Source of the DNA: an uncultured Collinsella sp.
Lineage (GTDB): Bacteria > Actinomycetota > Coriobacteriia > Coriobacteriales > Coriobacteriaceae
Direction: 5' to 3'
Length of the DNA: 64,000 nucleotides
Assembly: GCA_958452935.1 (NCBI GenBank)
Contig: CAUDVX010000002.1
Location: forward strand, 99,315-163,314
The position numbers were made by a program, and so were the translations under genes. Under the pieces are notes generated by a model. The model made no database searches. It saw only the letters and a program-made list of their open reading frames with translations, and had not been told where the DNA came from. How positions within the stretch are numbered: position 1 is the stretch's first letter; every line of letters starts with the position of its first letter. Below are positions 17,829-25,924 of this stretch, in pieces.

Positions 17829-18206
17829 ATGAGCAAGACCGTCGTGTCTTCCGATAACGCACCCGCAGCCATCGGACCGTATTCCCCCGGTATCCAGACC
17901 GGCAACATGGTGTTCCTGTCCGGCCAGCTGGGCATCGACCCCACAACTGGCAAGATGCCCGAGGGCGTCGAGGCCCAGGCCAAGCAGTCCCTTGCTAACG
18001 TCGAGGCCCTGCTGACTGCCGCCGGCGCTACGTTTGCCGATGTCGTCAAGACCACGGTCTACCTGGCTGACATCGCCGACTTCGCCGCCGTGAACGAGAT
18101 CTACGCCTCCAAGTTCGAGGCCCCGTTCCCCGCGCGCAGCGCTTTCCAGGTTGCCGCTCTTCCGGCTGGCGGTCTGGTCGAGATCGAGGTCGTCGCCGCT
18201 CTCTAA
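17829..18206 (+). CDS. ridA: RidA family enamine/imine deaminase
   Basis: 125 residues, the usual RidA length, with IGPYSPGIQ, FLSGQLGIDPTTGKM and the C-terminal FPARSAFQVAALP containing the conserved Arg. RidA hydrolyses 2-aminoacrylate and related imines released by PLP lyases and so protects PLP enzymes. ATG 17829 is chosen since AAGGAG lies just before it. It is divergent from the U32 gene and convergent with the YheO-like regulator. Within this region its likely client is YgeX at 34430, whose reaction passes through aminoacrylate. Confidence 0.93.
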   Translation: MSKTVVSSDNAPAAIGPYSPGIQTGNMVFLSGQLGIDPTTGKMPEGVEAQAKQSLANVEALLTAAGATFADVVKTTVYLADIADFAAVNEIYASKFEAPFPARSAFQVAALPAGGLVEIEVVAAL

Positions 18207-18235
18207 GGCGCTGGCCACAACTTAACATGACATGC

Positions 18236-18274
18236 AAAAAGACCCTGCAGCGCGTGCGAGCTGCAGGGTCTTTT
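18236..18274. terminator. Bidirectional terminator between RidA and the YheO-like regulator
   Basis: A perfect long stem (AAAAGACCCTGCAGC with GCTGCAGGGTCTTTT) with an 8-base loop has A and T runs at its two ends, so it can terminate both convergent genes. Confidence 0.9.
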
Positions 18275-18318
18275 GTCAAGTGACGGATCGCTTGTGGAGC
18301 CGCGCTCCATTTTGCTCG

Positions 18319-18975
18319 TTAGCCCTCCTTGCGGACTTTTTGCAGGTAGCGGTAGACGCTGGGCTCCGAGATGCCCAGCGCGGTGGCGGCGCAGGCCACG
18401 GCGCCCTTGAGCATGAACACCCCGTTGCCGTTGAGGTGGCGAATGACGTCCACGCGGTCGCTCTGACCAAGCGACGCTATATCCAGCCCGCGCGCGCTCA
18501 GCAACTCGGCAATGCTGCGGTCGATGAGCTCCTGTGTGGACTCCGAAAGGCTTTCGACCTCGATAGGGGCGGGCTCCGTGCGCGTTGGCGCCGCGTCGAA
18601 GCACGCCATGAGCTGCTGCGCCATGGCGTTGATGGAGCGCACGGTTGAGAGATCGGTGTTGACGCAGAGCATACCGACGATCTCGTCATTCTCGCGGATA
18701 AAGTACGTCGCTGACTCCAACGTTTTGCCGCCGGCACCGCGCCCCTCGTAGCCCGTAATAAACGGCAGGTCGCGATACTTGGCGTCGTGCATGATCTTGA
18801 GTGCCAGATCGGTGGCGGGACCGCCGACCTTGCGGCCGCTCACGATGCCGTTGCGAATATCGACGATGGCGTGGTCGGGATCCGAGAAATCGTGCAGCAC
18901 GATTTCGCTGTTTTTGCCGAGTATCTGCTCCAGAAAATCGACCATCGGCAAAAAGCGACGTACGGTCTCGTTCAC
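18319..18975 (-). CDS. YheO/DauR-like transcriptional regulator (PAS-like plus HTH), first copy
   Basis: 218 residues. The N-terminal YheO-type PAS-like domain (LEQILGKNSEIVLHDF, GRKVGGPATDL, FIRENDEIVGMLCVN) occupies roughly residues 5-120. The C-terminal HTH (ISEPSVYRYLQKVRKE) closes the protein. GTG 18975 is the start because AAAGGAG is 8 bases upstream; longer in-frame starts lack a site. Family members such as DauR sense a small molecule and control amino-acid or heterocycle catabolism. It is divergent from the NCS2 permease and probably controls it. A paralogue lies at 33499. Confidence 0.85.
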   Translation of the reverse strand: MNETVRRFLPMVDFLEQILGKNSEIVLHDFSDPDHAIVDIRNGIVSGRKVGGPATDLALKIMHDAKYRDLPFITGYEGRGAGGKTLESATYFIRENDEIVGMLCVNTDLSTVRSINAMAQQLMACFDAAPTRTEPAPIEVESLSESTQELIDRSIAELLSARGLDIASLGQSDRVDVIRHLNGNGVFMLKGAVACAATALGISEPSVYRYLQKVRKEG

Positions 18976-19211
18976 GGGCAACTCCTTTGGGTGAAATCGG
19001 AAATGTTCATAACAATTTTTTCTCATGGTAACACGCTGCCCATCATCTCGTATATCCGCAGGTACATTGCGTAATGCAGACGAACGGTAGGAATTTAGCG
19101 GTAAACGGTTGACCAAAAGAAATGTTAGATGTTATTTTGACCAGACACTTTCCTGACCTGCGGAAATGCGTAATTTCAGCTGAAGAATAGTCTGATAACA
19201 AAAAATTATTA

Positions 19212-19240
19212 TTGAGAATGAGAATCATCTTTAATACGAT
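19212..19240 (+). promoter_or_regulatory. Permease promoter with Fur-like box in the spacer
   Basis: TTGAGA (19212-19217), 17 bases, then TACGAT (19235-19240) make a good promoter. The spacer carries GAGAATGAGAATCATC (from 19214), which matches the 19-base Fur-box consensus at about 14 positions. Binding would block RNA polymerase. The 352-base spacer 18976-19327 otherwise shows only AT-rich DNA. Confidence 0.55.
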
Positions 19241-19327
19241 ATGCAATGAAGGCACAACCTCAACCCCGCACTGCGTCACAATAGAGCGTTAGATGCGAAA
19301 ACAACTACTTCGAGGATTGGTGGTCAA

Positions 19328-20722
19328 ATGACCCAGGAGACGGTTACGAACGGCACTGAAGCCCTGTTCACTCGCGAAGGCATGCCTCCCGTTAAGGAAA
19401 TGATCCCGTGTGCCCTTCAGCACGTACTGGCATCGTTTGCCGGCATCATTACCCCGGCGGTCATCATGGCCGGCGTCTACGGCTTTAATAGCCAGCAGAG
19501 TACCGACATCATCCAGGTCGCGCTCATTCTTTCGGCGATCGACACGGCCCTTCAGGCCTTCGCTCCCTTCCGTCGCATCGGCGGCGGCCTGCCCATCGTC
19601 ATGGGCGTTTCGTTCGCGTTCCTGCCGGCCCTGCAGGCCATGGGTGCCTCGGGCTTTAGCTTTGGTGCGCTGCTGGGTGGCGAGATCGTCGGCGGCGCCG
19701 TCGCGGTCCTCTTTGGTCTGGCCTACAGCAAGATCAAGTGGCTGTTCCCGCCCGTCGTGACCGGTACGGTCATCTTCTCCATCGGCGTTTCGCTGTATCC
19801 CACGGCCGTCAAGTATATGGCCGGCGGTATGGGTACGCCGCTGTGGGGCACCCCGCAGGCCTGGTGCGTCGCTCTTATCACCTTCGCCGTGGTCTTTGCG
19901 CTCGCCAACTTTGGCAAGGGCACGCTCAAGCTGGGATCCGTGTTCTTTGGCATGATCGTTGGCATGATCGTCTCCATCCCCTTTGGCATGATCGACTTCT
20001 CCAGCGTCGCCACCGCTCAGGTCTTCGCCCTTCCCAAGCTCATGCCCTACGCGCTCGAGTTTGATCCCGAGGTCTGCATTACCCTCGCCGTCGTGTTCCC
20101 CATGGTTGCCATCCAGGTTATCGGTGACGTCTCCGCCGCCTGCCTGGGCTCCATCGACCGTATGCCCACCGAGCGCGAGCTCTCCGGCGCTATCGTGTCC
20201 CAGGGCCTCACCTCTATGGTCGGCGGCCTGCTGGGCGGTCTTCCCACCAGCGCCCTTGGCCAGAACGTGGGCATCATCTGCTCCAACAAGGTCGTCAACA
20301 AGTGGGTCTTTGTGATCATCGCGGCCGTCTTTGCCATCGCCGGTCTGTTCCCGCAGCTCTCTGCCGTCCTTTCCGCTATCCCGCAGCCCGTCATCGGCGG
20401 CGCGACCGTCGGCGTCTTTGGCACCATCACCATGAACGGCGTGCGCATGTTCACCCGCGAGGGCCTCACGCAGCGCACTACCACTATCGTCGGCACCTCC
20501 GTCGTCTTTGGCCTGGGTATCTGGATGGCCAGCGGTTGCCTTGCCGGCGAGGGTATGCCCGCCTGGGTGTCCACCGTCATCGGCTCCAATGCCGTAACCC
20601 CCACCGCCATCATGGCCATTGTCCTTAACCTGATCCTTCCGCAGACGCCGGTCGTGGCTCAGCACATCGATGCCGCCAAGGACGCTGCCGTGGATCTAGT
20701 CTTGCCCGAGAGCAAGAAGTAA
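19328..20722 (+). CDS. NCS2-family purine/uracil permease (xanthine/urate-type candidate)
   Basis: 464 residues with about 12-14 membrane segments. The family's TM1 His is in ALQHVLASFAG (near residue 31), FAFLPALQAMG follows, and the substrate-site helix reads SALGQNVGIICSNKV near residue 308, where most xanthine/urate permeases have QNxGxxxxTR. The Thr and Arg of that motif are Asn and Lys here, so specificity may differ. NCS2 proteins import purines or pyrimidines with a cation. Its position at the head of ssnA, ygfK and the molybdenum hydroxylase argues for a purine. A spacer with four hairpins separates it from ssnA. Confidence 0.88.
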   Translation: MTQETVTNGTEALFTREGMPPVKEMIPCALQHVLASFAGIITPAVIMAGVYGFNSQQSTDIIQVALILSAIDTALQAFAPFRRIGGGLPIVMGVSFAFLPALQAMGASGFSFGALLGGEIVGGAVAVLFGLAYSKIKWLFPPVVTGTVIFSIGVSLYPTAVKYMAGGMGTPLWGTPQAWCVALITFAVVFALANFGKGTLKLGSVFFGMIVGMIVSIPFGMIDFSSVATAQVFALPKLMPYALEFDPEVCITLAVVFPMVAIQVIGDVSAACLGSIDRMPTERELSGAIVSQGLTSMVGGLLGGLPTSALGQNVGIICSNKVVNKWVFVIIAAVFAIAGLFPQLSAVLSAIPQPVIGGATVGVFGTITMNGVRMFTREGLTQRTTTIVGTSVVFGLGIWMASGCLAGEGMPAWVSTVIGSNAVTPTAIMAIVLNLILPQTPVVAQHIDAAKDAAVDLVLPESKK

Positions 20723-20740
20723 CCAATTCGGTGCTATTCG

Positions 20741-20900
20741 TCGGCGGACGCATCGCCTCGTCCGCCGACGCCATGCGGCGCCAAGCCGCACTTCAAAGGG
20801 TTTGTCCCTTTGGTGAAGCGTTGACGGGAGAGGGCCCGTTTCCGGTGTAGGCCGGCGCTTCGCACTCCGCCATGTCAGAGGTGTCAAACCCCGCCTCTGA
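20741..20900 (+). repeat. Chain of four hairpins between permease and ssnA
   Basis: H1 20741-20772 is a perfect 12-bp stem (CGTCGGCGGACG). H2 20777-20791 is GCGGC/GCCGC. H3 20796-20814 is CAAAGGG/CCCTTTG. H4 20875-20900 is TCAGAGG/CCTCTGA, ending just before the ssnA ribosome site. No T runs follow, so mRNA processing or protection is more likely than full termination. Confidence 0.7.
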
Positions 20901-20917
20901 TGTTGAAGGGAGCATCC

Positions 20918-22273
20918 ATGCTTCTGGTCGCTAACGGTTCCATCTTTACCCGCAACGCTCAGACCCCGTTCATTCCAAACGGTGCGGTCGCCATTGACGG
21001 AGATACGATCGTCGAAGTGGGCCCCGAGCGCGAGCTCAAGGCCAAGTACCCGGATGCCGAGTACGTCGATGCCCAGGGCAACCTCATCATGCCTGGACTT
21101 ATCAACTGCCACACCCACATCTACTCGGGTCTGGCCCGCGGCCTTGCCATTAAGGGCTGCAACCCCACCAACTTCCTGGAGAATCTTGAGCAGCAGTGGT
21201 GGAAGATCGACGACAACCTGACGCTCGACGGCACCAAGGCCAGCGCCTATGCCACGATTCTGGACTCCATCCGCGATGGCGTCACCACGATCTTCGATCA
21301 CCATGCGAGCTTCTGTGAGATCCCGGGAAGCCTCTTTACCATTAAGGACGCCGCTCAGGAGTTGGGCATGCGTTCGTGCCTGTGCTACGAGGTTTCCGAC
21401 CGCCGTGGCCAGGAAAAGTGCGACCAGGCTATTGCCGAGAACGCCGAGTTTGCCCAGTGGGCCGCCAAGGAGCGTCGCGATAACGACAACCACATGATCG
21501 CCGCCATGTTTGGCGGACATGCTACCTTTACGCTTTCGGACGAGACCATGGATAAGATGGCCGAGGCCAACAACGGCCTGACCGGCTTCCACATCCATGT
21601 GTGCGAGGGCATGAACGACGTGTGGGATTCCCGCCTCAACCGCGGTGGTATCAGCCCCGTCGAGCGCCTGCTGCAGCACAACCTGCTGGGTCCCGACACC
21701 ATGCTCGGCCACTGCATCCACGTGACGCCTGCCGAGATGGATATCGTCAAGGAGTCCGGCACTTGGCTGGTCAACAACCCCGAATCCAATATGGGCAACG
21801 CCGTGGGCTGCGCCCCCGTGCTTGAGTTCTTCCGCCGCGGCATCCCCGTGTGCATGGGCACCGACGCCTACACCCACGATATGCTCGAGAGCCTTAAGGT
21901 CTTCCTGATTATTCAGCGCCACAACGCCGCCATGCCCAACGTGGGCTGGTGCGAGGCCATGACCATGCTGTTCGAGAATAACGCCAAGATGGCCAGCAAG
22001 TACTTCGATCGCAAGCTCGGTGTGCTTGAGCCCGGCGCTGCCGCCGACGTCATCGTTATGGACTACAAGCCCTTTACGCCGCTGAGCGAGGAGAACATCG
22101 ACGGCCACATGCTCTTTGGCATGATGGGCAAAAACTGCCGTACCACCATCATCAACGGCCGCGTCCTGTACAAGGATCGCGAGTTCGTTGGCATTGATGA
22201 GGACAAGATCAACGCGTGGACCATGGCTGAGTCCAAGAAGCTCTGGAGCACGCTCAACGATCGCGCCTACTAA
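20918..22273 (+). CDS. ssnA: SsnA-type putative aminohydrolase/chlorohydrolase
   Basis: 451 residues, an amidohydrolase-superfamily TIM barrel. Metal motif HTH at His65 and His67 (NCHTHIYSG), later His residues in GFHIHVCEG and GHCIHV, and the catalytic Asp in MGTDAYTHD are all present. Relatives deaminate guanine, cytosine or related ring amines. SsnA homologues sit beside ygfK and xdhD in E. coli, and published work on gut anaerobes links such clusters to purine breakdown. GAAGGGA lies 8-14 bases before ATG 20918. The metal is probably zinc or iron. Exact substrate unknown. Confidence 0.88.
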   Translation: MLLVANGSIFTRNAQTPFIPNGAVAIDGDTIVEVGPERELKAKYPDAEYVDAQGNLIMPGLINCHTHIYSGLARGLAIKGCNPTNFLENLEQQWWKIDDNLTLDGTKASAYATILDSIRDGVTTIFDHHASFCEIPGSLFTIKDAAQELGMRSCLCYEVSDRRGQEKCDQAIAENAEFAQWAAKERRDNDNHMIAAMFGGHATFTLSDETMDKMAEANNGLTGFHIHVCEGMNDVWDSRLNRGGISPVERLLQHNLLGPDTMLGHCIHVTPAEMDIVKESGTWLVNNPESNMGNAVGCAPVLEFFRRGIPVCMGTDAYTHDMLESLKVFLIIQRHNAAMPNVGWCEAMTMLFENNAKMASKYFDRKLGVLEPGAAADVIVMDYKPFTPLSEENIDGHMLFGMMGKNCRTTIINGRVLYKDREFVGIDEDKINAWTMAESKKLWSTLNDRAY

Positions 22274-22287
22274 TTACAAGTAGATTC

Positions 22288-22348
22288 ACGCGCGCCGGAT
22301 GTTTCGCCGCATCCGACGCGCGTATAGGCGACCTCCGCGGGGTCGCCG
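22288..22348 (+). repeat. Two strong hairpins between ssnA and ygfK
   Basis: 22288-22323 pairs ACGCGCG.CGGATG with CATCCG.CGCGCGT, with one internal mismatch. 22327-22348 pairs GGCGACC with GGTCGCC. No T run follows. Similar in style to the permease-ssnA spacer. Confidence 0.65.
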
Positions 22349-22421
22349 GCGCTGTGCTAGCGCTACACCGTATTTGCGCCCGCCGCGCGGTCTCGCCGGG
22401 CGTTACAGAGAGGAGCTCATT

Positions 22422-25421
22422 ATGAGCGACATCATGAGGCCGATCCCGTTTTCGCAGCTGATGAACTGGATCATCGAGGAGCACAAGTCCCAGGACGCCA
22501 TCTTTGGCGTGCGTAAGATGGTCACGACCAACCAGGAGGGCGCGCTTCCCATTTTTGACGAGCGCATCGAGACTCCGTTTGGCCCGGCCGCCGGCCCCAA
22601 CACGCAGCTTGCCCAGAACATCGTGGCATCCTACGTGGCCGGATCCCGCTTCTTTGAGCTCAAGACCGTTCAGGTTATGGACGGCGAGGAGCTCTCCAAG
22701 TGTGTGAACAAGCCCTGCATTGTGGCGCAGGACGAGTGCTACAACTGCGAGTGGTCGACCGAGCTCGAGGTTCCGCAGGCCTTTGCCGAGTACGTGAAGG
22801 CATGGTTTGCCTGCCACCTGATCGCTCGCGAGTACGGCCTGGGCAGCCCGGACGGCTTTGTCTTTAACATGTCCGTGGGCTATGACCTGGAGGGCATCAA
22901 GAGCCCTAAGGTCGACGCCTACATCGAGGGCATGAAGGACGCCAGCGGCTCCGAGGTTTGGAACGAGTGCCGTGCCTGGGCGCTCGCCAACCTGGACAAG
23001 TTTGAGCATGTCGACGCCGCGTTTGTCGAGTCCATCCCGGCGCGCGTGTCCAACTCCATCACCGAGTCCACGCTGCATGGCTGCCCGCCGGCGGAGATCG
23101 AGCGCATCGCGACCTATTTGATCACCGAGAAGGGCCTCAACACCTACATCAAGTGCAACCCCACGCTGCTGGGCTATGAGTTTGCCCGCCAGCGTCTGAA
23201 CGAGCTGGGCTTTGACTACATCGTCTTCGATGACACGCACTTCCGTGAGGACCTGCAGTGGGCCGATGCCGTGCCTATGTTCGAGCGCCTGATTGCCCTG
23301 TGCGCCGAGCGCGGTTTGGAGTTTGGCGTCAAGCTCACCAACACCTTCCCCGTCGATGTGACGAGGTACGAGCTGCCCTCCACCGAGATGTACATGTCGG
23401 GCCGTTCGCTGTTCTCGCTGACCATCGAGGCCGCCCGCCGCATTACCGAGCAGTTTGACGGTAAGCTGCGCATCAGCTACTCCGGCGGTGCTACGGTCTA
23501 CAACATCCGCGCCCTGTACGATGCCGGCATTTGGCCCGTCACCCTGGCGACCGACGTGCTCAAGCCTGGTGGCTACGAGCGCTTTAGCCAGATGGCCGGC
23601 GAGTTTACCGATCTGGACGGCAAGCCGTTTGAGGGTGTCTCTCTCGACGCCGTGACCGCGATCCAGGTCGATTCGCTTACCAACCCGCTCTATAAGAAGC
23701 CGCTGCGCCCGCTGCCCGATCGCAAGGTCGCCGGTAAGAGCCCGCTTTCCGACTGCTTTACCACGCCGTGCCGCACGAGCTGCCCCATCCAGCAGGATAT
23801 TCCCGCCTACCTGGCGGCTGTTGACGAGGGTCGCTACGAGGACGCGCTCAACATTATCATCGAGCGCAACGCCCTGCCGTTCATTACCGGCACCATCTGC
23901 CCGCATCCCTGCGGCCGTGCCTGCGAGCGTGCGTTCTACGAGCCCGAGGGCGCCCAGATTCGCGCCAGCAAGCTCAAGGCCGCCCGCGAGGCCATGACCG
24001 CCGTGCTGCCCAAGCTGCGCGCCCAGGCCATCGCAAACGACGGCGAGCGCAACGTTGCCGTTATCGGCGGCGGCCCGGCCGGCCTGGCGACGGCGTTCTT
24101 CCTGACGCGTGCCGGCGTGCCCGTCACCATCTTCGAGGCCCGCGATTCGCTCGGCGGCGTGGTCCGTCACGTCATCCCCGAGTTCCGCATTGCGAGCGAT
24201 GACATCTCCCACGATGCCGAGCTCTGCCTGGCCTTTGGTGCCAAGGTGCAGCTCAATGCCCGCGTGGAGTCCATTGACGAGCTCAAGGCCCAGGGCTTTA
24301 CCGACGTGGTCGTGGCCACCGGCGCCTGGATGCCCGGCTCTGCGGGCCTGGGCGAGGATGCCGAGCTCGACGTGCTGGAGTTCCTCGAGGCCGCCAAGAA
24401 GGGCGAGAAGCTCGAGCTGGGCGAGGACGTCGTGGTCATTGGCGCCGGCAACACCGCCATGGACGCGGCCCGTGTGGCCAAGCGCCTGGCTGGTGTGAAG
24501 AATGTGCGCCTGGTCTACCGCCGCACCAAGAAGCAGATGCCCGCTGACGAGGAAGAGCTTGATCTTGCTCTTGCCGACGGTGTTGAGTTCTGCGAGCTGC
24601 TGGCCCCCAAGGCGCTTAACGGCGCCGTGCTGACCTGCGACGTTATGGAACTTGGCGAGCCGGATGCAAGCGGCCGTCGCAGCCCCGTCGCCACGGGCGA
24701 GACCGTCGAGCTTTCCGCCACCACGGTGATCTGCGCCGTGGGCGAGGGCATCGATGCCAGCCTGTACGATGCCGCGGGCGTCGAGCACGACCGTCGCGGC
24801 CGTCTTGCCGCCACCTCCACCGGCGTCGAGGGCGTCTGGGCTGCGGGCGACTGCCGTCGCGGTCCTGCTACCGTGGTCGAGGCTATCGCCGACGCCGCCG
24901 AGGTTGCCCGTGCCATCGCCGGCGTGGACTTTAACAAGTACGCCGACCAGAATGCTCAGGCCGGCCGCGAGGACACCTGCTACGAGCGCAAGGGGTCGCT
25001 GTGCCGCGACAAGCGCAACTGCACCAAGACTCGCTGCCTGGGCTGCGGCTCGGTGTGCGAGGTCTGCTGCGACGTGTGCCCCAACCGCGCCAACGTGGCA
25101 ATTAAGGTGCCGGGCCTGGCCAAGCATCAGGTCGTCCATGTCGACGGCATGTGCAACGAGTGCGGCAACTGCGCCGTGTTCTGCCCCTACCAGGAGGGTC
25201 GTCCCTACAAGGACAAGCTCACCCTGTTCTGGAGCGAGGAGGACATGGAGAACTCCGAGAACGAGGGCTTCCTGGCCGTGGACGAGGATCACTTTAAGGT
25301 CCGCGTCGCCGGCACGGTCCGCACCGTCTCGGTCGATGCCGTCAACACCGGCCTTCCCGAGGCCGTCCGCCTGACCATCAGGGCCGTGCGCGACAACTAT
25401 TCGTACCTTCTTAAGAAATAG
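22422..25421 (+). CDS. ygfK: YgfK-type iron-sulfur flavoprotein oxidoreductase (putative selenate reductase subunit family)
   Basis: 999 residues. The N-terminal ~430 residues are a dihydropyrimidine dehydrogenase/DHOD-like barrel. From Cys445 (CFTTPCRTSCPIQQD, then CPHPCGRACE) comes the GltD-like Fe-S/FAD/NAD(P) module, with dinucleotide motifs GGGPAGLATAF near 547 and GAGNTAMDAARV near 672. Beyond residue 852 are cysteine-rich ferredoxin motifs (CLGCGSVCEVCCDVCP, CNECGNCAVFCP). The architecture suggests electron transfer between NAD(P)H, flavins and Fe-S clusters. ATG 22422 follows GAGAGGAG; longer frames lack a site. The 4Fe-4S gene starts 11 bases downstream. The family name reflects an old proposal; a role in purine or urate reduction is more in line with the neighbours. 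Confidence 0.9.
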   Translation: MSDIMRPIPFSQLMNWIIEEHKSQDAIFGVRKMVTTNQEGALPIFDERIETPFGPAAGPNTQLAQNIVASYVAGSRFFELKTVQVMDGEELSKCVNKPCIVAQDECYNCEWSTELEVPQAFAEYVKAWFACHLIAREYGLGSPDGFVFNMSVGYDLEGIKSPKVDAYIEGMKDASGSEVWNECRAWALANLDKFEHVDAAFVESIPARVSNSITESTLHGCPPAEIERIATYLITEKGLNTYIKCNPTLLGYEFARQRLNELGFDYIVFDDTHFREDLQWADAVPMFERLIALCAERGLEFGVKLTNTFPVDVTRYELPSTEMYMSGRSLFSLTIEAARRITEQFDGKLRISYSGGATVYNIRALYDAGIWPVTLATDVLKPGGYERFSQMAGEFTDLDGKPFEGVSLDAVTAIQVDSLTNPLYKKPLRPLPDRKVAGKSPLSDCFTTPCRTSCPIQQDIPAYLAAVDEGRYEDALNIIIERNALPFITGTICPHPCGRACERAFYEPEGAQIRASKLKAAREAMTAVLPKLRAQAIANDGERNVAVIGGGPAGLATAFFLTRAGVPVTIFEARDSLGGVVRHVIPEFRIASDDISHDAELCLAFGAKVQLNARVESIDELKAQGFTDVVVATGAWMPGSAGLGEDAELDVLEFLEAAKKGEKLELGEDVVVIGAGNTAMDAARVAKRLAGVKNVRLVYRRTKKQMPADEEELDLALADGVEFCELLAPKALNGAVLTCDVMELGEPDASGRRSPVATGETVELSATTVICAVGEGIDASLYDAAGVEHDRRGRLAATSTGVEGVWAAGDCRRGPATVVEAIADAAEVARAIAGVDFNKYADQNAQAGREDTCYERKGSLCRDKRNCTKTRCLGCGSVCEVCCDVCPNRANVAIKVPGLAKHQVVHVDGMCNECGNCAVFCPYQEGRPYKDKLTLFWSEEDMENSENEGFLAVDEDHFKVRVAGTVRTVSVDAVNTGLPEAVRLTIRAVRDNYSYLLKK

Positions 25422-25432
25422 GCGAGTCTCTT

Positions 25433-25912
25433 ATGGCCAAATCCATTCAACATAACGTGGCCTACGTTGCCTGCGGAAGTGGTTGTGCCTCCGCAGGCGG
25501 CGACGCCCGCTGCAGCGAAGGCTGCATTGGCTGTGGCGCCTGCGTCACGGCCTGCCCCCACGGCGCCATTGCGCTGGTCGATGGCATCGCCCGCGTGGAC
25601 CGTTCCAAGTGCACGGGCTGCGGCCTGTGCGGCATGGCGTGCCCGCAGCGCGTGATTGCCTTCGTTCCCGGCTACCAGAACATTCTGGTGCGCTGCAACA
25701 ACACCGACAAAGGTGCCATTGCGCGCAAGATCTGCGACACGAGCTGCATCGGTTGCGGCATGTGCGCCAAAAAGTGCCCTGCCGGCGCTATCCGCATCGA
25801 GGACAACTGCGCCCATATCGACGGCGTGGACTGCCTGTCGTGCGGCATGTGCGCCGTCGTCTGCCCGCATGGCGCCATCCACGACCGCACCGGCATCGCC
25901 GCCGGCGTGTAG
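25433..25912 (+). CDS. Four-cluster 4Fe-4S ferredoxin-like protein
   Basis: 159 residues with four CxxCxxCxxxCP motifs: CIGCGACVTACP, CTGCGLCGMACP, CIGCGMCAKKCP and CLSCGMCAVVCP. They lie in two pairs joined by a loop (about residues 75-100) resembling the RnfB ferredoxin region. No membrane segment or signal is seen, so it is a soluble electron carrier. It sits 11 bases after ygfK and 12 bases before the molybdenum dehydrogenase, which suggests it wires the two together. ATG 25433 has only a weak GGCGAG site and may be coupled to ygfK. Confidence 0.9.
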   Translation: MAKSIQHNVAYVACGSGCASAGGDARCSEGCIGCGACVTACPHGAIALVDGIARVDRSKCTGCGLCGMACPQRVIAFVPGYQNILVRCNNTDKGAIARKICDTSCIGCGMCAKKCPAGAIRIEDNCAHIDGVDCLSCGMCAVVCPHGAIHDRTGIAAGV

Positions 25913-25924
25913 AAGGGAATCACC

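Noticed and set aside
22254..25292. 1012-codon open frame on the minus strand opposite ygfK
   Set aside because: Shadow of a GC-rich gene: ygfK on the plus strand has clear motifs, while this frame is Leu/Gly/His-rich with none.
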